NCBI GenBank assembly: GCA_902797125.1
Contig: CADBRS010000015.1
Span: 1-11,288, forward strand
DNA from: an uncultured Ruminococcus sp.
GTDB lineage: Bacteria > Bacillota > Clostridia > Oscillospirales > CAG-272
Length of the DNA: 11,288 bases
Direction of reading: 5' to 3'
Position 1 is the stretch's first letter. Every line of letters begins with the position of its first letter. Below are positions 1 to 6,252 of the stretch, one piece after another. Under the pieces are notes generated by a model. It ran no database searches. It was not told where the DNA came from and worked only from the letters and a program-made list of their open reading frames with translations. The translations under genes were made by a program, and so were the position numbers.

Positions 1-1501
1 CGTGGCTGACTTCCCGGATGGATGCATAAACCCGGGTGTAAATGTCGTAGTACTTTTGGTATGCTTTCACATTGGCTTCGATCGGCTTCTGGGTCGTCCG
101 GGTGCGGATCACGGTCTCGCACGCCTGCTCCAGTGATGCATACAGGCCCGAACCGACGCCGGCCAGAATGGCTGCACCGAGCGATCCGCCTTCATTGGAC
201 TGCAGCGTACTGACGGGGACGTTCATGTTGTCCGCCAGCATCTGGCGCCACAAAGCACTGACCGAGCCGCCGCCGCAAACTTTCATAGCACTCAGCCGGA
301 CGCCCGTTCCCTCAAAGACGCTCAAACAGTCTCGGAGCGAAAACGTGACGCCCTCCATGACCGCACGGATCATTTCAGGCCGGCCGTGTGCGGCAGTCAA
401 TCCCAGAAATGCGCCGCGAATATCCGGATCCAGGTGCGGCGTTCTTTCCCCGTTCAGATAAGGGACATAGAGCAGTCCGTTCGATCCAACGCTGACCTTG
501 GCAGCTTCATCATCCATGATCTGATAAGGATCCAACCCGAGCTTTGCGGCCTGGCTCACTTCGGGAGCGCAGAACTGATCTCTGAACCAGCGGAGAGAAA
601 GGCCGGCGGCCTGGGTCACGCCCATCACATGATATTCACCGGGGACAGCGGCACAGAAAGAATGGATCCTTCCGCTCTGATCGACAGACAGTTTGGAAGT
701 GTGTGCGAAAACGACCCCGCTGGTCCCGATCGTCGTAAATGCGTCTCCGTCCCGAATGACTCCGCAACCGATAGCCGAAGCCGCATTGTCTCCTGCCCCG
801 CCCACGACCGGTATCCCGGCCCTCAGACCGGTTTCCTTAGCCACTTCAGGCAGAATCGTGCCGGTCACTTCGACGGATTCATACATTTTTCCGAGGAGCG
901 AACCGTCCAGCCCGATCTTTTCCAGGACTTCGGACGACCAGCAGCGTTTTTCGATATCCATCAGCTGCATACCGGACGCATCGGACACTTCCGTGGCCCT
1001 CTCGCCGGTCAATTTGAAACGGATATAGTCTTTCGGCAGCAAGATCGTGCTGCACTTGTCAAACAATTCAGGTTCGTGCTTTTTGACCCATAAGATCTTA
1101 GAAGCGGTAAATCCCGTGACGGCGGGACTTTTCGTGATGTCCATCAGTCTCCCTGCCCCGACGAGCGCGGTCAGTTCTTTGCATTCCTCACCAGTCCGCT
1201 GGTCGCACCAAATGATGGATTTGCGAAGGACTTTCCCCTGTTTGTCCAGCATGACGAGTCCGTGCATCTGTCCGGACAGTCCGATGCCCCGGACATCGCG
1301 TGCATCAATGCCGGTCATCACGGCTTTCAATCCCTCTAGGGTGGCCCTCCACCAGTCTTCGGGATCCTGCTCCGCCCACCCGTTCTGCGGTGTATAAAGC
1401 GGATATTCTACGGTTTTTCCGGCTATGGTCTTCCCGTTCTCATCGAATAGGATCGTCTTCGTACCGGATGTGCCGATATCGATACCAATGACGTATGCCA
1501 T
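1..1501 (-). CDS. xylB: xylulokinase, last few codons missing at window edge
   Basis: FGGY-family sugar kinase that phosphorylates D-xylulose with ATP to xylulose 5-phosphate, the second step of cytoplasmic xylose catabolism. The 500 visible codons are close to the usual full length, so only the extreme C-terminus is missing. Visible motifs: the N-terminal phosphate loop DIGTSGTK (residues 8-15), the substrate-side segment GLSGQMHG (74-81) typical of XylB, IIWCDQRT (96-103), the putative catalytic Asp238 in GGAGDNAAS, GTSGVV (259-264), and a late GERTPHLDPDIRG segment and CGGGS nucleotide-site motif. The start follows GAGAGGA at 1511-1517, about nine bases upstream. It lies 28 bases after the xylA stop with no terminator between, so the two are cotranscribed. 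The XylB-specific segments and xylA linkage favour xylulose over glycerol or gluconate as substrate. Confidence 0.95.
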   Translation of the reverse strand, partial: MAYVIGIDIGTSGTKTILFDENGKTIAGKTVEYPLYTPQNGWAEQDPEDWWRATLEGLKAVMTGIDARDVRGIGLSGQMHGLVMLDKQGKVLRKSIIWCDQRTGEECKELTALVGAGRLMDITKSPAVTGFTASKILWVKKHEPELFDKCSTILLPKDYIRFKLTGERATEVSDASGMQLMDIEKRCWSSEVLEKIGLDGSLLGKMYESVEVTGTILPEVAKETGLRAGIPVVGGAGDNAASAIGCGVIRDGDAFTTIGTSGVVFAHTSKLSVDQSGRIHSFCAAVPGEYHVMGVTQAAGLSLRWFRDQFCAPEVSQAAKLGLDPYQIMDDEAAKVSVGSNGLLYVPYLNGERTPHLDPDIRGAFLGLTAAHGRPEMIRAVMEGVTFSLRDCLSVFEGTGVRLSAMKVCGGGSVSALWRQMLADNMNVPVSTLQSNEGGSLGAAILAGVGSGLYASLEQACETVIRTRTTQKPIEANVKAYQKYYDIYTRVYASIREVSH

Positions 1502-1529
1502 GAATCATTGTCCTCTCATTGCTCTGATC

Positions 1530-2855
1530 TCACGAAAACAAAACTCTGTTCATTTCGTTTTCAAGATATTCCTGACGGCCGCTCTTCACGCTGTCCAGTA
1601 CTTCGCCCTTTTCAAGTGCATATTTTTCAAGATCTTCGATCGTGGCTTTGCCGCTGACGATATCTTTTCCAATCCCTGTCTGGAAGCTTGCATACCTGTC
1701 TGCGAGCGCCTTGTCCAGAACCCCGTCTTCTCTGAGTTCGATCGCCTTGCGCAGGCCCAAAGCGAATGCGTCCATGCCTGCAATATAGGAAAGAGCGATA
1801 TCTTCCGGTGTGAAAGATCCCCTTCTGGCCTTGGCGTCGAAATTCAATCCGCCGTACTGGAAGCCGCCTGCCTTGAGCACTTCGCACATGCAAAGCGTCG
1901 TTTCATATACGTTGGTCGGGAACTGGTCGGTATCCCAGCCCAGAAGCAGATCTCCCTGGTTGGCATCGATGGAACCGAAAATGCCGTTGGCACGGGCCAC
2001 GGCCAGTTCATGCTGGAACGTGTGGCCTGCCAGGGTCGCATGATTGGCCTCGATGTTAACGCGGAAATCTTTTTCAAGATGATTTTTCAGCAAGAAGCCG
2101 TACACGGTGGCCGTGTCGAAATCGTATTGATGTTTGGTTGGTTCTTTCGGCTTCGGTTCGATGAAGAAGACGCCCGGGAGTCCAAGTTTGCGTCCGTAGT
2201 CTCTGGCCATCGTCAAAAATCTCGCCATATTGTCCAGCTCGAAACCGATATCCGTGTTGAGCAGCGTTTCATAGCCTTCCCGACCGCCCCAGAACAGATA
2301 ATTGCGTCCTCCGAGTTTGATCGTGACTTCGATGCACTTTTTGACCTGAGCCATAGCAAAAGCGTACACGTCTGCAAAAGGAGATGTCCCCGCACCGTGC
2401 ATATATCTGGGATGATTGAACAGATTGGCCGTCCCCCAAAGGACTTTGGCATCTACTTTTTTCTGCTGTTTCAGGATCTCCTCAACAACTTCGTCCAACT
2501 TTTCATTCGATTCGCCGAGCGTTTTCCCTTCCGGTGCCAGATCTCTGTCATGGAAGCAGAAATAAGGGATAGACAGTTTTTCCATGAACTCGAATCCGGC
2601 CTGAACCTTCTTCTTGGCCAGATCCATTTCGTCTTTCGCCCCGAAATCTTTATGCATGGTTCCCCGTCCGAACATGTCTGTGCCGTCAGCACAAAGAGTA
2701 TGCCACCAGGACAGGCTAAAATTGAGATATTCCTTCATCGTTTTGCCTTCAACGATCTCATCGGGATTGTAGTAACGGAAAGCAAACGGATTTCTGGTCT
2801 TGGGCCCTTCGTATTTCACGTAAGGAACGTTCTTGAAAAATTGGGTTGTAGACAT
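1530..2855 (-). CDS. xylA: xylose isomerase
   Basis: Converts D-xylose to D-xylulose in the cytoplasm using two divalent metal ions; it supplies the xylB product's substrate. At 441 residues it has the length of class II isomerases. All expected active-site residues are visible: His102 and Asp105 in FHDRD, the FWGGREGYE signature (188-196), Glu233 and Lys235 in IEPKPKEPTKHQYD, Glu269 and His272 in NIEANHATLAGH, Asp297, Asp308 and Asp310 in GWDTDQFPTN, and Asp340 in NFDAKARR. The chosen start (MSTTQFF) follows GAGGTG at 2860-2865 with six-base spacing. A longer in-frame start at 2909 is rejected because it would put the promoter inside the coding region. First gene of the xylAB operon, transcribed from 2886-2914. 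Confidence 0.97.
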   Translation of the reverse strand: MSTTQFFKNVPYVKYEGPKTRNPFAFRYYNPDEIVEGKTMKEYLNFSLSWWHTLCADGTDMFGRGTMHKDFGAKDEMDLAKKKVQAGFEFMEKLSIPYFCFHDRDLAPEGKTLGESNEKLDEVVEEILKQQKKVDAKVLWGTANLFNHPRYMHGAGTSPFADVYAFAMAQVKKCIEVTIKLGGRNYLFWGGREGYETLLNTDIGFELDNMARFLTMARDYGRKLGLPGVFFIEPKPKEPTKHQYDFDTATVYGFLLKNHLEKDFRVNIEANHATLAGHTFQHELAVARANGIFGSIDANQGDLLLGWDTDQFPTNVYETTLCMCEVLKAGGFQYGGLNFDAKARRGSFTPEDIALSYIAGMDAFALGLRKAIELREDGVLDKALADRYASFQTGIGKDIVSGKATIEDLEKYALEKGEVLDSVKSGRQEYLENEMNRVLFS

Positions 2856-2885
2856 AACACACCTCACTGGTATTTTGGTATTATC

Positions 2886-2914
2886 ATTGTACCTTATTTT
2901 CTTTAACACTTCAA
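2886..2914 (-). promoter_or_regulatory. sigma-A-like promoter of xylAB
   Basis: Minus-strand TTGAAG (2909-2914), a 17-base spacer, then TACAAT (2886-2891), about 30 bases before the xylA start. It lies just downstream of the terminator of the binding-protein gene, so xylAB is independently transcribed. I see no dyad resembling a XylR operator and no recognisable cre (CcpA) site around it. Confidence 0.7.
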
Positions 2915-2934
2915 CAAGATTTGATTGAATTATG

Positions 2935-2978
2935 AAAAACGGGAGCTTTTCAAGTCACACCGGACTGAAAAAGCTCCC
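2935..2978 (-). terminator. rho-independent terminator of the binding-protein gene
   Basis: Arms 2963-2978 and 2941-2956 form a 16-position stem starting GGGAGCTTTT (10 perfect pairs, then one G-T wobble, one mismatch and four more pairs) around a six-base loop, followed on the minus strand by GTTTTTC. A second small hairpin (TCCCGG/CCGGGA, 2982-2998) lies between it and the stop codon at 3007. Confidence 0.85.
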
Positions 2979-3006
2979 TGATCCCGGCTGAACCGGGAAA
3001 GATTAA

Positions 3007-4509
3007 TTAAGACAGGAATTCAAACTCTTCGATCGTTTGATTCATCTTCTCCTCGAAGGACTTGCTGTTGGTCCCCCATCTGGAACTGAAATCCTTGGAC
3101 CGGTTGTCTGCCAGACCACGAATCATTTCTGACATGCCCCAGTCTGCCAGATAACCCAGATCGTACCTGACAGATGCGCTGACCAGATCGATGGTCGCGC
3201 GGGACTGTTCATCACGGGTCGAACGGCCCTGCAGCGTGATATCATAGAACGCAGGCGTCATATAATCTTTCCCTGCTGCGGACAGGCAGTCCAAAACGTA
3301 CCCGACAAACTCCGGCTCCTTAATCGAAAAAGGAACGACCAGTGTAGCGGAAACATGAGGGTTGATGCAGGTCAGGTAATTCGTTTGAAATTCATCGAAC
3401 AGCGGCATGCAGAGAATTCCGAAATCGGTTGCCATGGAACGGAAGTCGATGGCCGCATGGATCTCGGTCACATCGAAAACGGAATGCTGTGTCTTGAATG
3501 TGTCATGGTGATCGGCAACCTTGGGCTGGTTGGCAGAGGATGATCTGGCAACTTCCGTATCATACATCAAATCGGCCAGGATATCGATCGCATCAAACGT
3601 TTTTTCACAGTTGAGCGTCAGTGCCGGAACATCGTTCTCATCTTTCGTCACAAACGGAATATCACAGCAGATCAGTGCGATCGGCATCATATCGCCCTGA
3701 TAAACCATACCGAACTGATCGCCTTCCGTCATTTGAGTATCACCGTCCAGATCGCTTGCGAGGTCATAAACCAGATTCATCATGTAATCCAGCGTCCACT
3801 CTTTGTTGTCCTGAACTTCATACAGGTCTATGGTCGGGAACTGGTCGTTGAACAGCCGTTTGTTGAACAGCACGATACCCAGTGTCCTTTTGAACATGTT
3901 ACCGATATCGCCGTACAAGCCATAATTCTGATGGAGAATGGACAGATCCGACAAAGAGTGCTGATCCCACCAGGGAGCCGCCAGATCGATCGTACCCATG
4001 CTGTTCAATTCAGTCAACAGACCATTGGTGGCCATGGAGAACATGCGGAGGGTCGTCACGTCGGCAGCCTGATAATCATCTTCCCCGGCCTGAATGGACG
4101 TCTGCAGTCTGGTGATTTCCAGATTGGCATCACCGGGTTCAAGGACCAAATCGATCTTCAACTGTTCCTGAACGTATGTGTTCCTTTGATAAACGGCATC
4201 GTTCATCGTGTCGCCGTCCATCATTTCAGCCAAAAAGTCGGAATCGTGCCAATAGAACGACGTGTCTCCGGTAAAAGCCAAAAAGACGAATTCCTTGTCT
4301 TTATAGCGATCGTCGCTCGGCAGATCCGGGAAATACCATTTTTCTTTTTCATCCTCGGTCTCAGTTTCATCACCTGTCTGACCTCCGGGAGTATTTCCGT
4401 TCTTTGTTTCCTCGGTCGTTTCGGTTGGATTGCTTGAATTCGAGCAAGCCGCGATCATCGGCAACACGAACAACAATGCCAGCAGAAAAGCCAACACCCG
4501 CATCTTCAT
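3007..4509 (-). CDS. extracellular solute-binding lipoprotein, probably sugar ABC uptake
   Basis: Predicted lipid-anchored substrate-binding protein of a carbohydrate-type ABC importer, on the outer face of the cytoplasmic membrane. Residues 1-21 are a signal peptide with a basic start, hydrophobic core and lipobox ending IAAC, so Cys22 would be lipidated. A low-complexity Thr/Glu/Gly linker (about 23-55) precedes the folded part. Residues 253-264 (DLDGDTQMTEGD) match an EF-hand-like calcium loop, as known in some sugar-binding proteins. At 500 residues it is in the range of large clostridial binding proteins. The start has an excellent SD, AAAGGAGG (4517-4524). It has its own promoter and terminator, and no permease or ATPase gene adjoins it. 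Family assignment rests on signal, length and composition; the substrate is unknown, and xylose or xylo-oligosaccharides are only suggested by the xylAB neighbour. Confidence 0.8.
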   Translation of the reverse strand: MKMRVLAFLLALLFVLPMIAACSNSSNPTETTEETKNGNTPGGQTGDETETEDEKEKWYFPDLPSDDRYKDKEFVFLAFTGDTSFYWHDSDFLAEMMDGDTMNDAVYQRNTYVQEQLKIDLVLEPGDANLEITRLQTSIQAGEDDYQAADVTTLRMFSMATNGLLTELNSMGTIDLAAPWWDQHSLSDLSILHQNYGLYGDIGNMFKRTLGIVLFNKRLFNDQFPTIDLYEVQDNKEWTLDYMMNLVYDLASDLDGDTQMTEGDQFGMVYQGDMMPIALICCDIPFVTKDENDVPALTLNCEKTFDAIDILADLMYDTEVARSSSANQPKVADHHDTFKTQHSVFDVTEIHAAIDFRSMATDFGILCMPLFDEFQTNYLTCINPHVSATLVVPFSIKEPEFVGYVLDCLSAAGKDYMTPAFYDITLQGRSTRDEQSRATIDLVSASVRYDLGYLADWGMSEMIRGLADNRSKDFSSRWGTNSKSFEEKMNQTIEEFEFLS

Positions 4510-4579
4510 ATTTCAGCCTCCTTTTGATTTTTGTGCAGATTAATACTCAAACGATCTGCATGCGTATGATCTTTGGTTC

Positions 4580-4608
4580 ATTATGACATATTTTTGATAT
4601 ATTGTCAA
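4580..4608 (-). promoter_or_regulatory. sigma-A-like promoter of the binding-protein gene
   Basis: Minus-strand TTGACA (perfect -35, 4603-4608), a 17-base spacer, and CATAAT (4580-4585). An imperfect dyad, CAAACGATC (4548-4556) and GATCTTTGG (4568-4576), with 7 of 9 positions complementary, sits at and just after the expected transcription start and could be an operator; this is weak. The promoter begins only 14 bases beyond the orphan gene end at 4622. Confidence 0.8.
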
Positions 4609-4621
4609 GAATTAGTATTCT

Positions 4622-4707
4622 TTAGTCGAGCGTCAGACTGTCTGCGTCCAGGAAAGCCTGTGTGGCGGGGCCAGGATCTACGGGAATCAGTTTGGAAGCG
4701 CCGCACT
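4622..4707 (-). pseudogene. orphan 3' end of the zinc-ribbon gene
   Basis: An 86-base fragment matching 5510-5595 in the same orientation. It encodes the last 27 residues (from the second Cys of the final CxxC) plus the same TAA stop. The copies differ at 15 bases in 14 codons, and every change is synonymous, so the encoded residues are identical. Similarity stops sharply at 4707; upstream of it there is no trace of the rest of the gene. The fragment has no start or SD. It is most simply the original end of the 5510-6187 gene, displaced by the inserted segment 4708-5509, or a relic of a diverged second copy. Synonymous-only divergence shows that both versions were under protein-level selection before the break. 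Confidence 0.85.
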
Positions 4708-4749
4708 TAAAAAGGTTATCTCATTGATGAAATAAATGATGGGCCCTTT

Positions 4750-5021
4750 TCAATCGATTTTCTTCATTTCAAACGAAACACTGTATTGGCATACTTCGTA
4801 CTGATTATAATAATCCTGCTGACAATACAGAAATACTCCGCCATATGTTTTCTTTTTGCTTTTATAGTAGAAAACGTCTCCGGGCGAGTAGGTTGAGGTT
4901 TTCATCATAATACTCAAGTTGTTCTCCTTCAAAAAACAAGTTCGTTCCGTAGTAGTCAATAACGCCATTTCTTTAAGACAATTTTTCGCCTATAAAACGT
5001 TTTGAGATCATGCATTGTCAT
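4750..5021 (-). pseudogene. small unrecognised gene, apparently frame-broken
   Basis: Three short minus-strand frames read like successive parts of one protein. From ATG at 5021: MTMHDLKTFYRRKIVLK. In the next frame, from about 4969: NGVIDYYGTNLFFEGEQLEY. In the third, from about 4900: TYSPGDVFYYKSKKKTYGGV, continuing to a stop at 4750. Each junction is repaired by dropping one A from a short A run (near 4970 and at 4899-4902), giving roughly 90 residues. Alternatively only the last part is expressed, as a 55-residue protein from a TTG at 4917 with GGAG six bases upstream. The GDVFYYKSKK...YGGV stretch weakly recalls the N-terminus of Imm26-type immunity proteins, but I would not assign function on that. 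No SD precedes the ATG at 5021. Confidence 0.45.
4893..4903. repeat. 11-base direct repeat, copy 1 (at a frame break)
   Basis: TTGAGGTTTTC on the plus strand, GAAAACCTCAA on the coding strand, repeated exactly at 5174-5184. Each copy lies where the reading frame of a small gene appears to shift. Short enough to be chance on its own; the coincidence with both frame breaks is what makes it notable. Confidence 0.5.
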
Positions 5022-5066
5022 TTAATTAACCAGTGTGCGCAATTAGAGATGCTTTGCAATGTTGAC

Positions 5067-5085
5067 TTTTGTTGCAGCAACAAAA
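5067..5085. repeat. 19-base perfect dyad
   Basis: TTTTGTTGC-A-GCAACAAAA: two 9-base arms, perfectly complementary around a single central base. The centre is too tight for a good hairpin and there is no T-run downstream, so a dimeric protein's binding site fits better than a terminator. On the plus strand TTGACT (5062-5067) precedes it, but no good -10 and no plus-strand gene follow. Confidence 0.5.
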
Positions 5086-5173
5086 TCATATTCCTGCCGC
5101 GTCTCCGTACTTATGCGTTCATGGTTATTATCATCTTCTGTGTTGACTTCATCCAATACTGTCGGTAGTGGTA

Positions 5174-5184
5174 TTGAGGTTTTC
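5174..5184. repeat. 11-base direct repeat, copy 2 (at a frame break)
   Basis: Exact copy of 4893-4903. Both copies also have AATACTC nearby on the plus strand (4909-4915 and 5202-5208), so they may come from a partial local duplication rather than chance. Confidence 0.5.
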
Positions 5185-5509
5185 GATTATTCTGAATTCC
5201 AAATACTCGATGCGAATGCCTTTTGTATGAAGCAATAACCTTGTGCGCAGACAGTATTGGCTTTCTAAAAAAACAAAATAATCCTTGTTGAATTCAATAT
5301 CATTAAACTGACCGAAAACATACGTCCTGACTGCTAACACGTCCGGATCAACTTTTTTGATTTTTGCTGAACTGACAATGCGTTTCTTATTGCCTATTAA
5401 AATAGATTGTTTCACCATACAGTATCTCCATTCTCAGAGCATGGATGTTCTTCAATGCTTTTTTCTTTAACCGCACGTCTGTGAACAATTCAAGTTTGCG
5501 AGACTCTCT

Positions 5510-5595
5510 TTAGTCCAACGTTAGGCTGTCTGCATCCAGAAACGCCTGGGTAGCAGGCCCCGGATCCACGGGTATCAGTTTGGAAGCTCCGCACT
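5510..5595 (-). repeat. duplicated gene end, intact-gene copy
   Basis: Partner of 4622-4707, offset 888 bases, 71 of 86 bases identical. The longest identical run is 14 bases (ATCAGTTTGGAAGC on the plus strand; 5574-5587 and 4686-4699). It lies near the gene-internal edge of the repeat, where an integration core would be expected. Confidence 0.85.
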
Positions 5596-6187
5596 GATCA
5601 CAGCGGACTAGGATCCCTTCTTCATTCATTTCAACCGAAAAATGCTTGTCTGCATCATCGGGACATCTGCAATAGATTTTGTGATCCGCATCCAGTTCCC
5701 GTATGACCAGCATGATGGCCGATTCGATATCCGGATCGTACCAGCGGTTGCTGCTCATTCTGTTCAGAGACGCCTCAACGTCCTGCTCCTCGTCCGGATG
5801 AAGTAGCTGGAAACTGCTCAGATCTCTGTCGTCTAAAAGGTTCAGCAAATCCAGTTCCGTCTTGGCCAGATCGGCCTTGACTTCATCGATATCCCCTGAC
5901 CAGAAAACAGGCATTTCGGAAAAGGGGCAGTTCAGAGAAAACAGTCGGTCTGAGTTGAGCAACGAAACATCGACTTTGAATTCATGTTCTCTGCCGCACA
6001 ACAGACACGGAACAGATAAGTTGATAAAATTGCGGTCGTGTTCGATCGTCATCCGGCTTTTTCCGCAAGAACATCCCAGTTTGATCATCCCTTTAAGCTT
6101 GAGCGGATCGACCATCGGTGTGATGACGCCGGACGTACAATTCGGGCAGCGGTAGGCGCAAGCTCTCACATTCAAATGATTGTCCAT
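5510..6187 (-). CDS. unrecognised multi-zinc-ribbon protein, 225 residues
   Basis: I do not recognise the family. There are twelve cysteines: C14xxC17 with C39xC41, C61xxC64 with C87, and C173xC175 with C196xxC199, an arrangement fitting two or three zinc ribbons with an acidic, leucine-rich middle (about 98-140). There is no signal peptide or membrane segment, so it should be cytoplasmic; the ribbons suggest nucleic-acid or protein binding. The start ATG has AGGAGG (6191-6196) with only three bases from GGAGG to ATG. A terminator separates it from the upstream foldase gene, and the terminator's 3' arm can also cover this SD. Its last 86 bases are duplicated at 4622-4707; the version used here may have been supplied by an inserted segment. 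It follows rnjA and the foldase on the same strand. Confidence 0.8.
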   Translation of the reverse strand: MDNHLNVRACAYRCPNCTSGVITPMVDPLKLKGMIKLGCSCGKSRMTIEHDRNFINLSVPCLLCGREHEFKVDVSLLNSDRLFSLNCPFSEMPVFWSGDIDEVKADLAKTELDLLNLLDDRDLSSFQLLHPDEEQDVEASLNRMSSNRWYDPDIESAIMLVIRELDADHKIYCRCPDDADKHFSVEMNEEGILVRCDQCGASKLIPVDPGPATQAFLDADSLTLD

Positions 6188-6190
6188 ATT

Positions 6191-6211
6191 CCTCCTGATT
6201 CAAAAAGGAGG
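6191..6211 (-). promoter_or_regulatory. possible SD-masking hairpin alternative to the terminator
   Basis: In the minus-strand RNA, CCUCCU (6206-6211) belongs to the 3' arm of the terminator stem and is also perfectly complementary to the AGGAGG SD (6191-6196) of the zinc-ribbon gene, with a nine-base loop. The two structures are mutually exclusive. Inferred only from complementarity. Confidence 0.35.
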
Positions 6212-6236
6212 CAGAAATCAGTTCATCTGCCCCCTT
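6202..6236 (-). terminator. rho-independent terminator after the rnjA-foldase operon
   Basis: Stem AAGGGGGCAGA (6226-6236) with TCTGCCTCCTT (6205-6215), eleven pairs including one G-T wobble, ten-base loop, then a run of five T overlapping the stem base (6202-6206). The T-run is short, so readthrough into the zinc-ribbon gene is plausible. Confidence 0.65.
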
Positions 6237-6252
6237 CTTGTCAATTCATCCT

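Larger units (their letters stand above)
5043..5418 (-). pseudogene. small unrecognised gene with one apparent frameshift
   Basis: The ATG at 5418 follows GGAG (5426-5429) at seven-base spacing. The first frame runs 89 codons to a TGA at 5149, ending after EYLEFRIIE in an unremarkable NLNTTTDSIG tail. A second frame is open from 5186 to a TAA at 5043 (47 codons) and looks coding, with DEVNTEDDNNHERISTETRQ and then YDFVAATKVNIAKHL. Dropping one A from the GAAAAC run at 5180-5183 joins them into one protein of about 124 residues. So this is either a broken gene, an intact 89-residue protein, or a case of +1 frameshifting. I do not recognise the family: no signal peptide, no membrane segment, no cysteine motif. 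It is an AT-rich newcomer downstream of the zinc-ribbon gene. Confidence 0.5.
4708..5509. other. AT-rich inserted segment between duplicated gene ends
   Basis: About 800 bases between the two copies of the zinc-ribbon gene's 3' end. Blocks 4741-4800 and 5281-5340 count to 23 and 22 G+C of 60, against 33 of 60 in 8521-8580 of rnjA. It contains two small minus-strand genes that appear frame-broken, a 19-base dyad and an 11-base direct repeat. Stretches 4708-4749 and 5430-5509 have no convincing gene. No recombinase, transposase or clear terminal inverted repeat is present, so if this was a mobile unit it is a fragment or was moved by factors elsewhere. Confidence 0.5.

Noticed and set aside
386..1093. 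Plus-strand open frame of 235 codons
   Set aside because: It is antisense to xylB, which reads through with all FGGY motifs.
1425..2906. Long plus-strand open frame of 493 codons
   Set aside because: It is antisense to xylA, whose catalytic residues are all present; the frame has no SD and no recognisable domain.
2856..2909. N-terminal extension of xylA by 18 codons
   Set aside because: The extension would include the -10 box of the promoter; the start at 2855 has a proper SD and fits the family.
3733..4437. Plus-strand open frame of 234 codons
   Set aside because: It lies antisense to the binding-protein gene, which has a signal peptide and a strong SD.
4708..4749. Possible terminator downstream of the small broken gene
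   Set aside because: Only short or far-apart complementary arms (for example AAAAGG and CCTTTT) with no convincing stem.
5062..5091. Plus-strand promoter with TTGACT and a dyad in the spacer
   Set aside because: The -10 is poor and no plus-strand gene follows.
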